From positions 62,001 through 126,000 of the forward strand of contig NZ_PVZN01000006.1 of NCBI RefSeq assembly GCF_003024385.1: 64,000 nucleotides of DNA, read 5' to 3'. The position numbers and the translations under genes were made by a program. Below, piece by piece: positions 52,159 through 64,000 of this stretch. This stretch comes from Pseudomonas sp. BBP2017. Lineage in GTDB: Bacteria > Pseudomonadota > Gammaproteobacteria > Pseudomonadales > Pseudomonadaceae. Below the pieces are notes generated by a model. It searched no databases. It saw nothing but the letters and a program-made list of their open reading frames with translations, and was not told the origin of the DNA. Every line of letters starts with the position of its first letter. Position 1 is the first letter of the stretch.

Positions 52159-54051
52159 GTGGATTTCCCTTCCCGTTTTGAAGTGATCGTCATCGGCGGC
52201 GGCCATGCCGGTACCGAGGCTGCGCTTGCGTCTGCACGCATGGGCGTAAAAACCCTGCTGCTGACCCATAACGTGGAAACCCTCGGTCATATGAGTTGCA
52301 ACCCGGCTATCGGTGGCATTGGCAAGAGCCACCTGGTCAAGGAAATCGATGCGCTCGGCGGCGCCATGGCGCTGGCTACTGACAAGAGCGGTATCCAATT
52401 CCGTGTTTTGAACAACCGCAAAGGTCCGGCTGTGCGCGCTACCCGCGCACAGGCCGACCGCGCTATCTACAAAGCGGTAGTGCGCGAAATTCTTGAGAAC
52501 CAGCCCAACCTGTGGATATTTCAGCAGTCCTGCGATGACCTGATCGTCGAACAGGACCAGGTGCGCGGTGTGATCACGCAAATGGGTCTGCGTTTCCTCG
52601 CCGACTCCGTGGTGTTGACCACCGGGACCTTCCTCGGTGGACTTATCCACATAGGTCTGCAGAATTACTCCGGCGGGCGCGCCGGTGATCCACCGGCTAT
52701 CGCCCTGGCCCATCGCCTGCGTGAATTGCCGCTGCGCGTCGGCCGGTTGAAAACCGGAACCCCGCCGCGTATCGACGGACGCTCTGTGGATTTCTCGGTA
52801 ATGACCGAGCAGCCTGGCGATACGCCGATTCCGGTGATGTCGTTCATGGGCGACAAAGCCATGCATCCGCGACAAGTGAGCTGCTGGATTACCCACACCA
52901 ATGCCCGTACCCACGAGATCATTGCCTCGAACCTCGACCGTTCGCCGATGTACTCCGGGGTTATCGAAGGCATCGGTCCGCGCTATTGCCCGTCGATCGA
53001 AGACAAGATCCATCGCTTCGCCGACAAGGAAAGCCACCAGGTGTTCATCGAACCGGAAGGCCTGAACACCCACGAGCTGTATCCGAACGGGATATCCACA
53101 TCCTTGCCGTTCGATGTGCAACTGGAGATCGTCCGCTCGATCCGCGGTATGGAAAATGCCCACATCGTGCGCCCGGGCTACGCCATCGAGTACGACTACT
53201 TCGATCCGCGTGACCTCAAGTACAGCCTGGAAACCAAAGTCATTGGCGGCCTGTTCTTCGCCGGGCAGATCAATGGCACTACCGGTTACGAAGAAGCCGG
53301 TGCGCAAGGTTTGCTCGCCGGTACCAACGCCGCATTGCGCGCCCAGGGCCGCGAAAGCTGGTGCCCGCGTCGTGACGAAGCGTACATCGGCGTGCTCGTC
53401 GACGATCTGATCACCCTGGGTACCCAAGAGCCGTACCGGATGTTCACCTCGCGCGCCGAATACCGCTTGATCCTGCGTGAAGACAACGCCGACCTGCGCC
53501 TGACCGAAAAAGGTCGCGAGCTGGGTCTGGTCGATGACCAGCGCTGGGCTGCGTTCAGCACCAAGCGTGAAGGCATCGCCCTGGAAGAACAACGGCTGAA
53601 ATCCACCTGGGTTCGCCCGGACACCGCGCAAGGTCAGGCCATTGCCGAGAAATTCGGCACACCGTTGAGCCATGAATACAACTTGCTCAACCTGCTGACC
53701 CGTCCGGAAATCGACTACGCTGGCCTGATGCAAGTGACCGGTGGCAGCGAGATCGATCCGCAAGTGGCCGAACAGGTCGAGATCAAGACTAAATACGCCG
53801 GTTACATCGACCGGCAACAGGAAGAAATCGCCCGGCTGCGTGCCAGCGAAGATACCCGCCTGCCCGACGATATCGACTACAGCGGTATTTCCGGACTGTC
53901 CAAGGAAATTCAGAGCAAGCTCGGTCAGACCCGGCCTGAAACCCTGGGCCAGGCATCGCGGATCCCCGGTGTGACCCCGGCGGCGATTTCCCTGTTGCTG
54001 ATTCATCTGAAAAAACGCGGCGCAGGCCGTGAGTTGGAGCAAAGCGCTTGA
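52159..54051 (+). CDS. mnmG: tRNA uridine 5-carboxymethylaminomethyl modification enzyme MnmG
   Basis: MnmG (GidA) is the FAD-dependent partner of MnmE for U34 modification. The 630-residue protein has the FAD loop [21 protein letters not shown] near residue 10, the [23 protein letters not shown] region near 45 and C-terminal helical domains. I chose the GTG at 52159, six bases after GAGG, over a GTG three bases upstream. Its stop overlaps the rsmG start. A perfect DnaA box lies within the gene (52643-52651). Confidence 0.97.
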   Translation: MDFPSRFEVIVIGGGHAGTEAALASARMGVKTLLLTHNVETLGHMSCNPAIGGIGKSHLVKEIDALGGAMALATDKSGIQFRVLNNRKGPAVRATRAQADRAIYKAVVREILENQPNLWIFQQSCDDLIVEQDQVRGVITQMGLRFLADSVVLTTGTFLGGLIHIGLQNYSGGRAGDPPAIALAHRLRELPLRVGRLKTGTPPRIDGRSVDFSVMTEQPGDTPIPVMSFMGDKAMHPRQVSCWITHTNARTHEIIASNLDRSPMYSGVIEGIGPRYCPSIEDKIHRFADKESHQVFIEPEGLNTHELYPNGISTSLPFDVQLEIVRSIRGMENAHIVRPGYAIEYDYFDPRDLKYSLETKVIGGLFFAGQINGTTGYEEAGAQGLLAGTNAALRAQGRESWCPRRDEAYIGVLVDDLITLGTQEPYRMFTSRAEYRLILREDNADLRLTEKGRELGLVDDQRWAAFSTKREGIALEEQRLKSTWVRPDTAQGQAIAEKFGTPLSHEYNLLNLLTRPEIDYAGLMQVTGGSEIDPQVAEQVEIKTKYAGYIDRQQEEIARLRASEDTRLPDDIDYSGISGLSKEIQSKLGQTRPETLGQASRIPGVTPAAISLLLIHLKKRGAGRELEQSA

Positions 54052-54692
54052 GTTCTCAGGTCACCCCTCAACACGCCGAAGAGTTGTCCACAGGTGCCCG
54101 CCAGCTCGGTGTCGAGCTGAGCGAGGCGCAGCATGCGCAATTGCTGGCCTACCTGGCCTTGCTGATCAAGTGGAACAAGGCCTACAACCTGACCGCCGTG
54201 CGCAATCCGGACGAAATGGTTTCCCGCCACCTGCTCGACAGCCTGAGCGTCATGCCGTTTATCCACAGCGAGCGCTGGCTCGATGTGGGTAGCGGCGGCG
54301 GCATGCCGGGTATTCCCCTGGCGATCCTGCATCCGGACAAGCAAGTCACGGTGCTCGACAGCAATGGCAAGAAAACCCGCTTCCTGACCCAGGTAAAGCT
54401 TGAGCTGAAGTTGGACAACCTGACAGTTATCCACAAGCGGGTCGAAGAGTTCCAACCGGCGCAGCCTTTCAGCGGAATTGTTTCCCGGGCTTTCAGCAGC
54501 ATGGAGAACTTCACCAACTGGACGCGCCACCTTGGCGACGAACAGACGCAGTGGCTGGCAATGAAAGGGCTGCATCCTGCCGACGAGCTGGTAGCATTGC
54601 CGGCAGATTTCAGAGTGGATAGCGAGCAGGCCTTGACCGTTCCGGGTTGCCAAGGCCAGCGCCATCTGCTGATACTGCGCCGCACGGCATGA
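54048..54692 (+). CDS. rsmG: 16S rRNA m7G527 methyltransferase
   Basis: RsmG (GidB) makes m7G527 in 16S rRNA; its loss gives low-level streptomycin resistance in several bacteria. The 214-residue protein has the SAM-binding motif [17 protein letters not shown] near residue 77 and a [11 protein letters not shown] segment near 146. The start is TTG at 54048, overlapping the mnmG TGA. No ATG or GTG upstream fits the conserved N-terminus. Two perfect DnaA boxes lie inside (54259-54267 and 54427-54435). Confidence 0.95.
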   Translation: MSSQVTPQHAEELSTGARQLGVELSEAQHAQLLAYLALLIKWNKAYNLTAVRNPDEMVSRHLLDSLSVMPFIHSERWLDVGSGGGMPGIPLAILHPDKQVTVLDSNGKKTRFLTQVKLELKLDNLTVIHKRVEEFQPAQPFSGIVSRAFSSMENFTNWTRHLGDEQTQWLAMKGLHPADELVALPADFRVDSEQALTVPGCQGQRHLLILRRTA

Positions 54693-54710
54693 TTGGGAAC
54701 ACAAGCAAGA

Positions 54711-55502
54711 ATGGCTAAGGTATTCGCTATCGCGAACCAGAAGGGTGGTGTGGGTAAGACCACCACCTGTATCAACCTCGCGGCATCGCTGGTCGCTACC
54801 AAGCGCCGGGTGCTGCTGATCGATCTCGATCCACAGGGCAACGCCACCATGGGTAGCGGTGTGGATAAACACGTCCTGGAACATTCGGTCTACGACCTGC
54901 TGATCGGTGAATGCGATCTGGCCCAGGCCATGCATTTCTCCGAACACGGTGGTTACCAGCTGCTGCCGGCCAACCGCGACCTGACCGCCGCGGAAGTGGT
55001 GCTGCTGGAAATGCAGATGAAGGAAAGCCGTCTGCGTACCGCGCTGGCGCCGATTCGTGAGAACTACGACTACATCCTGATCGACTGCCCGCCATCGCTG
55101 TCGATGCTGACCCTCAACGCCCTGGTCGCCGCCGATGGCGTGATCATTCCAATGCAATGTGAATACTTTGCCCTGGAAGGCTTGAGCGACCTTGTGGATA
55201 ACATCAAGCGCATTGGCGAACGCCTGAACCCGCAGCTGAAGGTCGAAGGCCTGCTGCGGACCATGTACGACCCGCGCCTGAGCCTGATCAACGATGTCTC
55301 TGCGCAGCTCAAGGAACACTTCGGCGATCAGCTCTACGACACGGTGATCCCGCGTAACATTCGCCTGGCCGAGGCGCCGAGTTTCGGCATGCCGGCCCTG
55401 GCGTATGACAAGCAATCGCGCGGCGCGCTGGCTTACCTGGCCCTGGCTGGAGAACTCGTACGCCGTCAGCGCCGTCCATCACGCACTGCACAAACAACTT
55501 AA
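54711..55502 (+). CDS. parA: Chromosome partitioning ATPase ParA (Soj)
   Basis: ParA is a deviant Walker ATPase that moves ParB-parS complexes toward the poles. The 263-residue protein has the deviant Walker A KGGVGKTTT near residue 11, DLDPQGNAT near 41 and the Walker B region ILIDCPPSLSMLTLNAL near 118. ATG 54711 is six codons after an alternative start that would overlap the rsmG end. parB follows after 9 bp. Perfect DnaA boxes occur at 54860-54868 and 55193-55201. Confidence 0.97.
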   Translation: MAKVFAIANQKGGVGKTTTCINLAASLVATKRRVLLIDLDPQGNATMGSGVDKHVLEHSVYDLLIGECDLAQAMHFSEHGGYQLLPANRDLTAAEVVLLEMQMKESRLRTALAPIRENYDYILIDCPPSLSMLTLNALVAADGVIIPMQCEYFALEGLSDLVDNIKRIGERLNPQLKVEGLLRTMYDPRLSLINDVSAQLKEHFGDQLYDTVIPRNIRLAEAPSFGMPALAYDKQSRGALAYLALAGELVRRQRRPSRTAQTT

Positions 55503-55511
55503 GGAATCCGT

Positions 55512-56384
55512 ATGGCCGTTAAGAAACGGGGTCTCGGACGTGGGTTGGATGCACTGCTCAGTGGTCCTACCGTCAGCGCGCTCGAAGAGCAGGCTGTGAA
55601 GGTCGACCAGAAAGAACTGCAACATCTGCCGCTCGACCTGATCGAGCGCGGCAAGTACCAGCCACGTCGGGACATGGACCCGCAAGCGCTGGAAGAACTC
55701 GCTCAGTCGATCAAGAACCAGGGCGTGATGCAGCCGATCGTGGTGCGCCCGATCGCCGACAACCGCTTTGAAATCATCGCTGGCGAACGCCGCTGGCGCG
55801 CCAGTCAGCAGGCCGGCATGGAAACCATTCCGGCCATGGTCCGCGATGTGCCCGATGAAGCGGCCATCGCCATGGCCCTGATCGAGAACATCCAGCGCGA
55901 AGACCTCAACCCGGTGGAAGAGGCCATCGCCCTGCAGCGCCTGCAGCTGGAATTCCAGCTGACCCAGCAGCAGGTCGCGGATGCCGTGGGCAAGTCGCGG
56001 GTCACCGTGGCCAACCTGCTGCGCCTGATCTCGCTGCCGGAAGTGATCAAGACCATGCTTTCGCACGGCGACCTGGAGATGGGGCACGCCCGGGCACTGC
56101 TTGGTTTGCCGGAAGAACAGCAGGTGGATGGGGCGCGTCATGTTGTCGCACGTGGACTGACCGTGCGCCAGACCGAAGCCCTGGTGCGCCAGTGGCTCAA
56201 TGGCAAGCCGGAACCGGTCGAAGCGGCCAAGCCTGATCCGGACATTACCCGGCTTGAACAACGTCTGGCAGAGCGTTTGGGCTCGGCAGTACAGATACGT
56301 CATGGCAACAAGGGCAAGGGCCAGTTAGTTATCCGTTACAACTCGCTAGATGAGTTGCAAGGTGTGCTAGCTCACATCCGCTGA
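55512..56384 (+). CDS. parB: Chromosome partitioning protein ParB (Spo0J)
   Basis: ParB binds parS, spreads as a CTP-dependent clamp and stimulates ParA. The 290-residue protein has the N-terminal CTP-binding motif region GERRWRASQQAG near 95-105 and the ENIQREDLNP segment near 125. A helix-turn-helix follows (LTQQQVADAVGKSRVTVAN near 155), with a C-terminal dimerisation domain. The AAGGAAT ribosome-binding site precedes ATG 55512. Its likely sites are the two parS palindromes in recF, 11-12 kb away. Confidence 0.97.
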   Translation: MAVKKRGLGRGLDALLSGPTVSALEEQAVKVDQKELQHLPLDLIERGKYQPRRDMDPQALEELAQSIKNQGVMQPIVVRPIADNRFEIIAGERRWRASQQAGMETIPAMVRDVPDEAAIAMALIENIQREDLNPVEEAIALQRLQLEFQLTQQQVADAVGKSRVTVANLLRLISLPEVIKTMLSHGDLEMGHARALLGLPEEQQVDGARHVVARGLTVRQTEALVRQWLNGKPEPVEAAKPDPDITRLEQRLAERLGSAVQIRHGNKGKGQLVIRYNSLDELQGVLAHIR

Positions 56385-56429
56385 AACAATTCCTTTTGTA
56401 GCGCGCAGTCGGAAATCACTACCCGGCAG

Positions 56430-56458
56430 TTGAATAGGGGTTAAACCGCCCCTATACT
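56430..56458 (+). promoter_or_regulatory. ATP synthase operon promoter
   Basis: TTGAAT (56430-56435) and TATACT (56453-56458) are 17 bp apart, a good sigma-70 promoter about 75 bp before atpI. An inverted repeat AGGGG-N8-CCCCT lies in the spacer, with GGTTAAACC at its centre. It could be an operator, though no regulator is known to me for it. Confidence 0.8.
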
Positions 56459-56533
56459 CTGCGCGCATTTTGTCGGCACAAATTATGCCAAGTCATAGCT
56501 GACTGGTTAGTCGACTTTTGAGGAGCAGTTGTG

Positions 56534-57827
<1,294 letters not shown>

Positions 57828-57955
57828 GACCGCCTGGCGTGTCTGATGACCCTTGCGCAGGTTTTGGGAAGGGTCGAAAAAGTCCGCAAGGGCAGCTGTA
57901 CCAATCGATTTTGTTTTACCGCTTCAAACTAAAAAACCTAACCAATACGACGTAA

Positions 57956-58228
<273 letters not shown>

Positions 58229-58285
58229 TCACTCGAATTCTCGAGTGGTTTGGTGTGATGGACAAAGAACGAGCGAGGTGTTGGC

Positions 58286-58756
58286 GTGAACATTAATGCA
58301 ACCCTGATTGGTCAGTCCGTTGCGTTCTTCATTTTTGTGCTGTTCTGCATGAAGTTCGTGTGGCCTCCGGTCATCGCGGCATTGCAAGAACGTCAGAAGA
58401 AGATCGCGGATGGACTGGACGCTGCCAACCGAGCAGCTCGCGACCTGGAGTTGGCCCAAGATAAAGCGGGTCAGCAACTGCGCGAAGCGAAAGCTCAGGC
58501 AGCCGAAATCATTGAGCAAGCCAAGAAGCGCGGTGCTCAGATCGTCGAGGAAGCCCGTGATCAGGCCCGCGTCGAAGCTGACCGTGTGAAGGCTCAGGCT
58601 CAAGCCGAGATCGAACAGGAAATTAACGGTGTCAAAGACGCCCTGCGTGCCCAAGTGGGTCTGCTGGCTGTCGGCGGTGCTGAAAAGATCCTTGGCGCCA
58701 CAATCGATCAAAACGCGCATGCGGAGCTGGTTAATAAACTGGCCGCTGAAATTTAA
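58286..58756 (+). CDS. atpF: F0F1 ATP synthase subunit b
   Basis: Subunit b is the peripheral stalk that holds F1 against rotation. The 156-residue protein has one N-terminal membrane helix (residues 6-25) and a long charged coiled coil rich in Ala, Glu, Lys and Arg. It follows atpE by 57 bp and precedes atpH by 12 bp. Confidence 0.97.
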   Translation: MNINATLIGQSVAFFIFVLFCMKFVWPPVIAALQERQKKIADGLDAANRAARDLELAQDKAGQQLREAKAQAAEIIEQAKKRGAQIVEEARDQARVEADRVKAQAQAEIEQEINGVKDALRAQVGLLAVGGAEKILGATIDQNAHAELVNKLAAEI

Positions 58757-58768
58757 GCGAGGGCGATC

Positions 58769-59305
58769 ATGGCAGAACTGACCACGTTGGCCCGACCTTA
58801 CGCTAAGGCGGCCTTTGAGCACGCCCAGGCCCATCAGCAACTGGCCAATTGGTCAGCCATGCTCGGCCTGGCTGCTGCAGTGTCGGAAGACGACACGATG
58901 CAGCGCCTGCTCAAGGCCCCGCGACTGACGAGCGCAGAAAAGGCCGCCGCGTTTATTGACGTGTGCGGTGACAAGTTCGATGCACAGGCACAGAATTTCA
59001 TTCATGTTGCCGCGGAAAACGACCGTCTCCTGCTTTTGCCGGAGATTTCGGCTTTGTTCGAGCTGTACAAGGCCGAACAAGAGAAATCCGTGGACGTGGA
59101 AGTCACCAGTGCTTTTGCGTTGAACCAAGAACAGCAAGACAAACTCGCCAAGGTTCTCAGTGCACGGCTCAGCCGGGAAGTGCGCCTGCATGCGACGGAG
59201 GATGCCACCCTGATCGGTGGTGTCGTGATCCGCGCCGGCGACCTGGTAATCGATGGCTCGGTTCGCGGCAAAATCGCGAAACTGGCCGAAGCATTGAAAT
59301 CTTGA
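58769..59305 (+). CDS. atpH: F0F1 ATP synthase subunit delta
   Basis: The delta subunit links the b stalk to the top of F1. The 178-residue protein has the N-terminal helical domain ([13 protein letters not shown]) and the C-terminal signature [21 protein letters not shown] near residues 149-169. It fits the usual length and lies 21 bp before atpA. Confidence 0.97.
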   Translation: MAELTTLARPYAKAAFEHAQAHQQLANWSAMLGLAAAVSEDDTMQRLLKAPRLTSAEKAAAFIDVCGDKFDAQAQNFIHVAAENDRLLLLPEISALFELYKAEQEKSVDVEVTSAFALNQEQQDKLAKVLSARLSREVRLHATEDATLIGGVVIRAGDLVIDGSVRGKIAKLAEALKS

Positions 59306-59326
59306 GTTTGAAGGGGCAGCAGAGCA

Positions 59327-60871
59327 ATGCAGCAACTCAATCCTTCCGAAATTAGTGAAATCATCAAGGGTCGCATCGAGAAACTCGACGTGACCTCCCA
59401 AGCCCGCAACGAGGGTACTGTCGTCAGCGTTTCTGACGGTATCGTGCGGATTCACGGTCTGGCCGACGTAATGTACGGCGAAATGATCGAGTTTCCAGGT
59501 GGCGTGTTCGGTATGGCCCTCAACCTGGAGCAAGACTCCGTTGGTGCGGTAGTACTGGGCGCCTACGACACCCTCGCTGAAGGCATGAGCGCCAAGTGCA
59601 CCGGCCGCATCCTCGAAGTTCCAGTTGGTAAGGAACTGCTGGGTCGCGTAGTCGACGCACTGGGTAACCCAATCGACGGCAAAGGCCCACTGGGCAACAC
59701 CGAGACCGACGCGGTCGAGAAAGTTGCTCCGGGCGTGATCTGGCGTAAGTCGGTAGACCAGCCTGTACAGACTGGCTACAAATCCGTCGACGCCATGATC
59801 CCTGTCGGCCGTGGCCAGCGTGAGCTGATCATCGGTGACCGCCAGATCGGTAAGACCGCCATGGCGATCGACGCCATCATCAACCAGAAAGACTCCGGTA
59901 TTTTCTGTGTTTATGTTGCTGTCGGCCAGAAGCGTTCCACCGTCGCCAACATCGTTCGCAAGCTGGAAGAAAACGGCGCCCTGGCCAACACCATCGTGGT
60001 GGTTGCCAGTGCTTCGGAATCCGCCGCACTGCAATTCCTGGCGCCATACGCCGGTTGCACCATGGGCGAGTTCTTCCGTGACCGCGGTGAAGACGCGCTG
60101 ATCGTATACGATGACCTGTCCAAGCAGGCCGTTGCCTACCGTCAGATCTCCCTGTTGCTGCGCCGTCCACCAGGACGTGAAGCGTACCCAGGTGACGTGT
60201 TCTATCTCCACTCCCGTCTGCTGGAGCGTGCATCGCGCGTTTCCGAAGAGTACGTTGAGAAGTTCACCAACGGTGCTGTAACTGGCAAGACCGGTTCCCT
60301 GACCGCACTGCCGATCATCGAAACCCAGGCTGGCGACGTTTCCGCGTTCGTTCCGACCAACGTGATTTCCATCACCGACGGTCAGATCTTCCTGGAATCG
60401 GCCATGTTCAACTCGGGCATCCGCCCTGCAGTTAACGCCGGTGTTTCGGTATCCCGTGTGGGTGGTGCCGCTCAGACCAAGATCATCAAGAAGCTCTCCG
60501 GTGGTATCCGTACCGCTCTGGCTCAGTACCGTGAACTGGCGGCATTCGCCCAGTTCGCTTCTGACCTGGACGAAGCCACCCGTAAGCAACTCGAGCACGG
60601 TCAACGTGTTACCGAGCTGATGAAGCAGAAGCAATACGCTCCAATGTCCATCGCGGACATGGCGCTGTCGCTGTATGCCGCTGAGCGTGGGTTCCTGACC
60701 GACGTTGAAATCGCCAAAGTCGGCAGCTTTGAACAAGCGCTGATTGCTTACTTCAACCGTGATCACGCCGAACTGATGGCGAAGATCAACGTGAAGGGTG
60801 ACTTCAACGACGAAATCGACGCTGGCATCAAAGCCGGTATCGAGAAGTTCAAGGCCACCCAAACCTGGTAA
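59327..60871 (+). CDS. atpA: F0F1 ATP synthase subunit alpha
   Basis: The alpha subunit makes up the alpha3beta3 hexamer and carries the non-catalytic nucleotide sites. The 514-residue protein has Walker A GDRQIGKT near residue 169, an [12 protein letters not shown]alker B region near 260, and the arginine finger region VSRVGGAAQ near residue 373. A strong hairpin lies in the 50-bp gap to atpG. Confidence 0.99.
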   Translation: MQQLNPSEISEIIKGRIEKLDVTSQARNEGTVVSVSDGIVRIHGLADVMYGEMIEFPGGVFGMALNLEQDSVGAVVLGAYDTLAEGMSAKCTGRILEVPVGKELLGRVVDALGNPIDGKGPLGNTETDAVEKVAPGVIWRKSVDQPVQTGYKSVDAMIPVGRGQRELIIGDRQIGKTAMAIDAIINQKDSGIFCVYVAVGQKRSTVANIVRKLEENGALANTIVVVASASESAALQFLAPYAGCTMGEFFRDRGEDALIVYDDLSKQAVAYRQISLLLRRPPGREAYPGDVFYLHSRLLERASRVSEEYVEKFTNGAVTGKTGSLTALPIIETQAGDVSAFVPTNVISITDGQIFLESAMFNSGIRPAVNAGVSVSRVGGAAQTKIIKKLSGGIRTALAQYRELAAFAQFASDLDEATRKQLEHGQRVTELMKQKQYAPMSIADMALSLYAAERGFLTDVEIAKVGSFEQALIAYFNRDHAELMAKINVKGDFNDEIDAGIKAGIEKFKATQTW

Positions 60872-60876
60872 GCCGC

Positions 60877-60900
60877 AGCGGGGGCTTTGCAGCCCCCGCT
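60877..60900 (+). promoter_or_regulatory. Intercistronic hairpin between atpA and atpG
   Basis: AGCGGGGGCT and AGCCCCCGCT are separated by TTGC, a 10-bp perfect GC-rich stem. No T-tract follows, so it is unlikely to be a full terminator. An mRNA processing or stability element is more likely. Confidence 0.75.
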
Positions 60901-60921
60901 TGCTAACCTGATAGGTGTTAC

Positions 60922-61782
60922 ATGGCAGGCGCAAAAGAGATTCGCAGTAAGATTGCGAGCATCAAAAGCACGCAAAAAATTACCAGCGCCATGGAAAAAG
61001 TGGCGGTCAGCAAAATGCGCAAGGCTCAAATGCGCATGGCTGCTAGCCGTCCTTATGCGGAGCGTATCCGCCAGGTAATTGGTCATCTGGCCAACGCCAA
61101 CCCGGAATACCGTCACCCGTTCATGATCGACCGCCCTGTAAAGCGCGTTGGTTATGTCGTCGTGAGCAGTGACCGTGGTCTGTGCGGTGGCTTGAACACC
61201 AACCTGTTCAAGGCCCTGGTCAAGGACATGGCGGCCAACCGCGAGCAAGGGATCGAGATCGATCTTTGCGTGGTCGGCAGCAAAGGTGCGGCGTTTTTCC
61301 GCAGCTTCGGCGGTAACGTCGTTGCAGCGATCAGCCACCTGGGCGAAGAGCCGTCGATCAATGATCTGATCGGCAGCGTCAAGGTCATGCTGGACGCTTA
61401 CCTGGACGGTCGTATCGATCGTCTGTCCGTGGTATCGAACAAGTTCATCAATACCATGACGCAAACGCCAACGGTCGAGCAGTTGATTCCGTTGGTTGCA
61501 ACCCCGGATCAAGAACTCAAGCACCACTGGGACTACCTCTACGAACCTGACGCCAAAGAGCTGCTGGACGGCCTGATGGTGCGTTACGTGGAGTCGCAGG
61601 TCTACCAGGCGGTGGTCGAGAACAACGCAGCTGAACAAGCTGCCCGGATGATCGCGATGAAAAACGCCACCGACAACGCCGGTGACCTGATCAGCGAATT
61701 GCAGCTGATCTACAACAAGGCGCGTCAGGCTGCGATCACCCAAGAGATCTCGGAAATCGTCGGCGGCGCTGCCGCGGTTTAA
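60922..61782 (+). CDS. atpG: F0F1 ATP synthase subunit gamma
   Basis: The gamma subunit is the central rotating shaft. The 286-residue protein has the N-terminal helix ([21 protein letters not shown]) and the C-terminal helix with [22 protein letters not shown], both of which form the coiled shaft in the alpha3beta3 core. It follows the hairpin after atpA and precedes atpD by 27 bp. Confidence 0.98.
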   Translation: MAGAKEIRSKIASIKSTQKITSAMEKVAVSKMRKAQMRMAASRPYAERIRQVIGHLANANPEYRHPFMIDRPVKRVGYVVVSSDRGLCGGLNTNLFKALVKDMAANREQGIEIDLCVVGSKGAAFFRSFGGNVVAAISHLGEEPSINDLIGSVKVMLDAYLDGRIDRLSVVSNKFINTMTQTPTVEQLIPLVATPDQELKHHWDYLYEPDAKELLDGLMVRYVESQVYQAVVENNAAEQAARMIAMKNATDNAGDLISELQLIYNKARQAAITQEISEIVGGAAAV

Positions 61783-63186
<1,404 letters not shown>

Positions 63187-63191
63187 TCCCG

Positions 63192-63209
63192 GCGCCCCGC
63201 AAGGGGCGC
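63192..63209 (+). promoter_or_regulatory. Intercistronic hairpin between atpD and atpC
   Basis: GCGCCCC and GGGGCGC pair around a GCAA tetraloop, an ideal GNRA-capped 7-bp stem. The absence of a T-tract again points to RNA stability or processing rather than termination. Confidence 0.7.
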
Positions 63210-63230
63210 TAATCAGGTTGAGGCAAGCAG

Positions 63231-63650
63231 ATGGCTATGACAGTCCATTGCGATATCGTCAGCGCGGAAGGAGAGATTTTCTCCGGTCTGGTCGAGATGG
63301 TGGTTGCGCACGGTAACCTGGGTGATCTTGGTATCGCTCCAGGCCACGCGCCGCTGATCACTAATCTGAAGCCAGGTCCGATCACGCTGACCAAGCAGGG
63401 TGGCGCCCAAGAGGTGTTCTACATCTCTGGTGGTTTCCTCGAGGTCCAGCCGAACATGGTCAAGGTGCTTGCCGATACCGTGCAACGTGCTACCGACCTG
63501 GACGAAGCTCAGGCTCAGGAAGCCCTCAAGGCTGCTGAGAACGCCCTGCACGAAAAAGGCGCGGAGTTCGACTACGGCGCCGCCGCCGCTCGTCTGGCCG
63601 AGGCCGCAGCCCAGCTGCGTACCGTCCAGCAAATGCGCAGAATGAAGTAA
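63231..63650 (+). CDS. atpC: F0F1 ATP synthase subunit epsilon
   Basis: Epsilon is part of the rotor and an inhibitor of ATP hydrolysis. The 139-residue protein has the N-terminal beta domain ([24 protein letters not shown]) and a C-terminal helical pair rich in Ala and Glu. ATG 63231 was chosen. It is the last gene of the atp operon, followed by a terminator. Confidence 0.97.
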   Translation: MAMTVHCDIVSAEGEIFSGLVEMVVAHGNLGDLGIAPGHAPLITNLKPGPITLTKQGGAQEVFYISGGFLEVQPNMVKVLADTVQRATDLDEAQAQEALKAAENALHEKGAEFDYGAAAARLAEAAAQLRTVQQMRRMK

Positions 63651-63687
63651 TTCGGCACTCGCCGGTCACTTCTGTTGCGATTGAGTT

Positions 63688-63720
63688 AAAGGGTAGCCTC
63701 GGCTACCCTTTTTCTTTTTC
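63688..63720 (+). terminator. Intrinsic terminator of the atp operon
   Basis: AAAGGGTAGCC and GGCTACCCTTT pair around a 2-nt loop and are followed by a T-rich tract. This is a strong rho-independent terminator ending the atp operon. About 60 bp separate it from glmU. Confidence 0.92.
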
Positions 63721-63773
63721 TGCGTTTTATATTCTGGTCTTCTCACTGACCTCCCCGGATTGGTAGCCCGTCA

Positions 63774-64000
63774 ATGTCTCTCGATATCGTTATTCTCGCC
63801 GCTGGCCAAGGCACTCGGATGCGCTCTGCGCTGCCCAAAGTACTGCACCCGGTCGCTGGCGATTCCATGCTTGGCCATGTTATCCACAGCGCCCGTCAGC
63901 TTCAGCCTCAAGGTATTCATGTGGTGATCGGGCACGGTGCTGAGCTGGTTCGTGAGCGTTTGGCAGCCGACGACCTGAATTTTGTGCTGCAAGACAAGCA
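63774..64000 (+). CDS. glmU: Bifunctional GlmU (partial, 5' part only)
   Basis: GlmU acetylates glucosamine-1-phosphate and transfers UMP to give UDP-GlcNAc for peptidoglycan and LPS. Only the first 75 residues are inside the window. They show the uridylyltransferase loop [20 protein letters not shown] near residues 5-24. The rest lies beyond the right edge. A perfect DnaA box (63880-63888) lies within. The assignment is strong from the motif and from the atpC-glmU order usual in Pseudomonas. Confidence 0.93.
   Translation, partial: MSLDIVILAAGQGTRMRSALPKVLHPVAGDSMLGHVIHSARQLQPQGIHVVIGHGAELVRERLAADDLNFVLQDK

Noticed and set aside
52126..54042. A 638-residue open frame antisense to mnmG
   Set aside because: Antisense shadow of a firmly identified gene, with no ribosome-binding site and no known domain.
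58853..60934. A 693-residue open frame on the minus strand opposite atpH and atpA
   Set aside because: It runs antisense to two well-identified ATP synthase genes and shows no domain; the length follows from GC-rich codon use.

Overview
This window is a 64 kb piece of a Pseudomonas chromosome (gammaproteobacterium) that spans the replication origin. The gene order rpmH-dnaA-dnaN-recF-gyrB on one side and rnpA-yidD-yidC-mnmE-mnmG-rsmG-parA-parB-atpIBEFHAGDC-glmU on the other is the classic Pseudomonas origin layout. Protein sequences, the REP palindromes (CGCGGGGCAAGCCCGCTC type), the trpI/trpBA divergon and the high GC content point to the P. putida / P. fluorescens lineages. The species cannot be fixed from the sequence alone. 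There are no tRNA or rRNA genes, insertion sequences, prophage or CRISPR arrays.

Layout. 1-7.7 kb holds yheV (partial), prlC, a gamma-carbonic anhydrase, a HAD phosphatase, a zinc aminopeptidase lipoprotein, two paralogous small lipoproteins, two paralogous DUF1161 proteins flanking a luciferase-like oxidoreductase, and dodecin. 7.7-13.6 kb holds trpI/trpBA, a DOPA-dioxygenase-family protein, a Rossmann-fold protein and a SulP transporter. 13.6-28.2 kb is core metabolism and translation: aroE, hemF, qor, tsaC, dprA, def-fmt-rsmB-trkA, a TPR protein, an LpxL-type acyltransferase, tag, glyQS and gmhB. 28.3-34 kb has plsC and a GMC dehydrogenase/MHS transporter/LysR module. 33.6-38.2 kb is a sulfide-oxidation cluster: a persulfide dioxygenase-like hydrolase, a sulfide:quinone oxidoreductase and a TSUP exporter, divergent from a FisR-like sigma-54 activator. 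38.4-40.8 kb is a DUF3300-DUF2950 pair. 40.9-52.2 kb is the origin region proper, with two parS sites in recF. The rest is parAB and the complete F1Fo ATP synthase operon, ending inside glmU.

How it fits together. The DnaA-box-rich rpmH-dnaA intergenic region is the likely oriC. A second box-rich region upstream of mnmG repeats the same core element with conserved internal spacing. DnaA, DnaN, RecF and GyrB serve initiation, elongation, repair and supercoiling, while ParA/ParB act on the parS sites about 3.5 kb from oriC. Perfect DnaA boxes are scattered over about 50 kb of the window, far more often than chance predicts.

The most interesting local system is the sulfide module. Its regulator carries three N-terminal cysteines with the 11/7 spacing I recall for sulfane-sulfur-sensing FisR. 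The divergent intergenic region has a near-consensus sigma-54 promoter and three copies of TGGCAGT repeated at exactly 10 bp. Five REP palindromes all lie at convergent gene ends.
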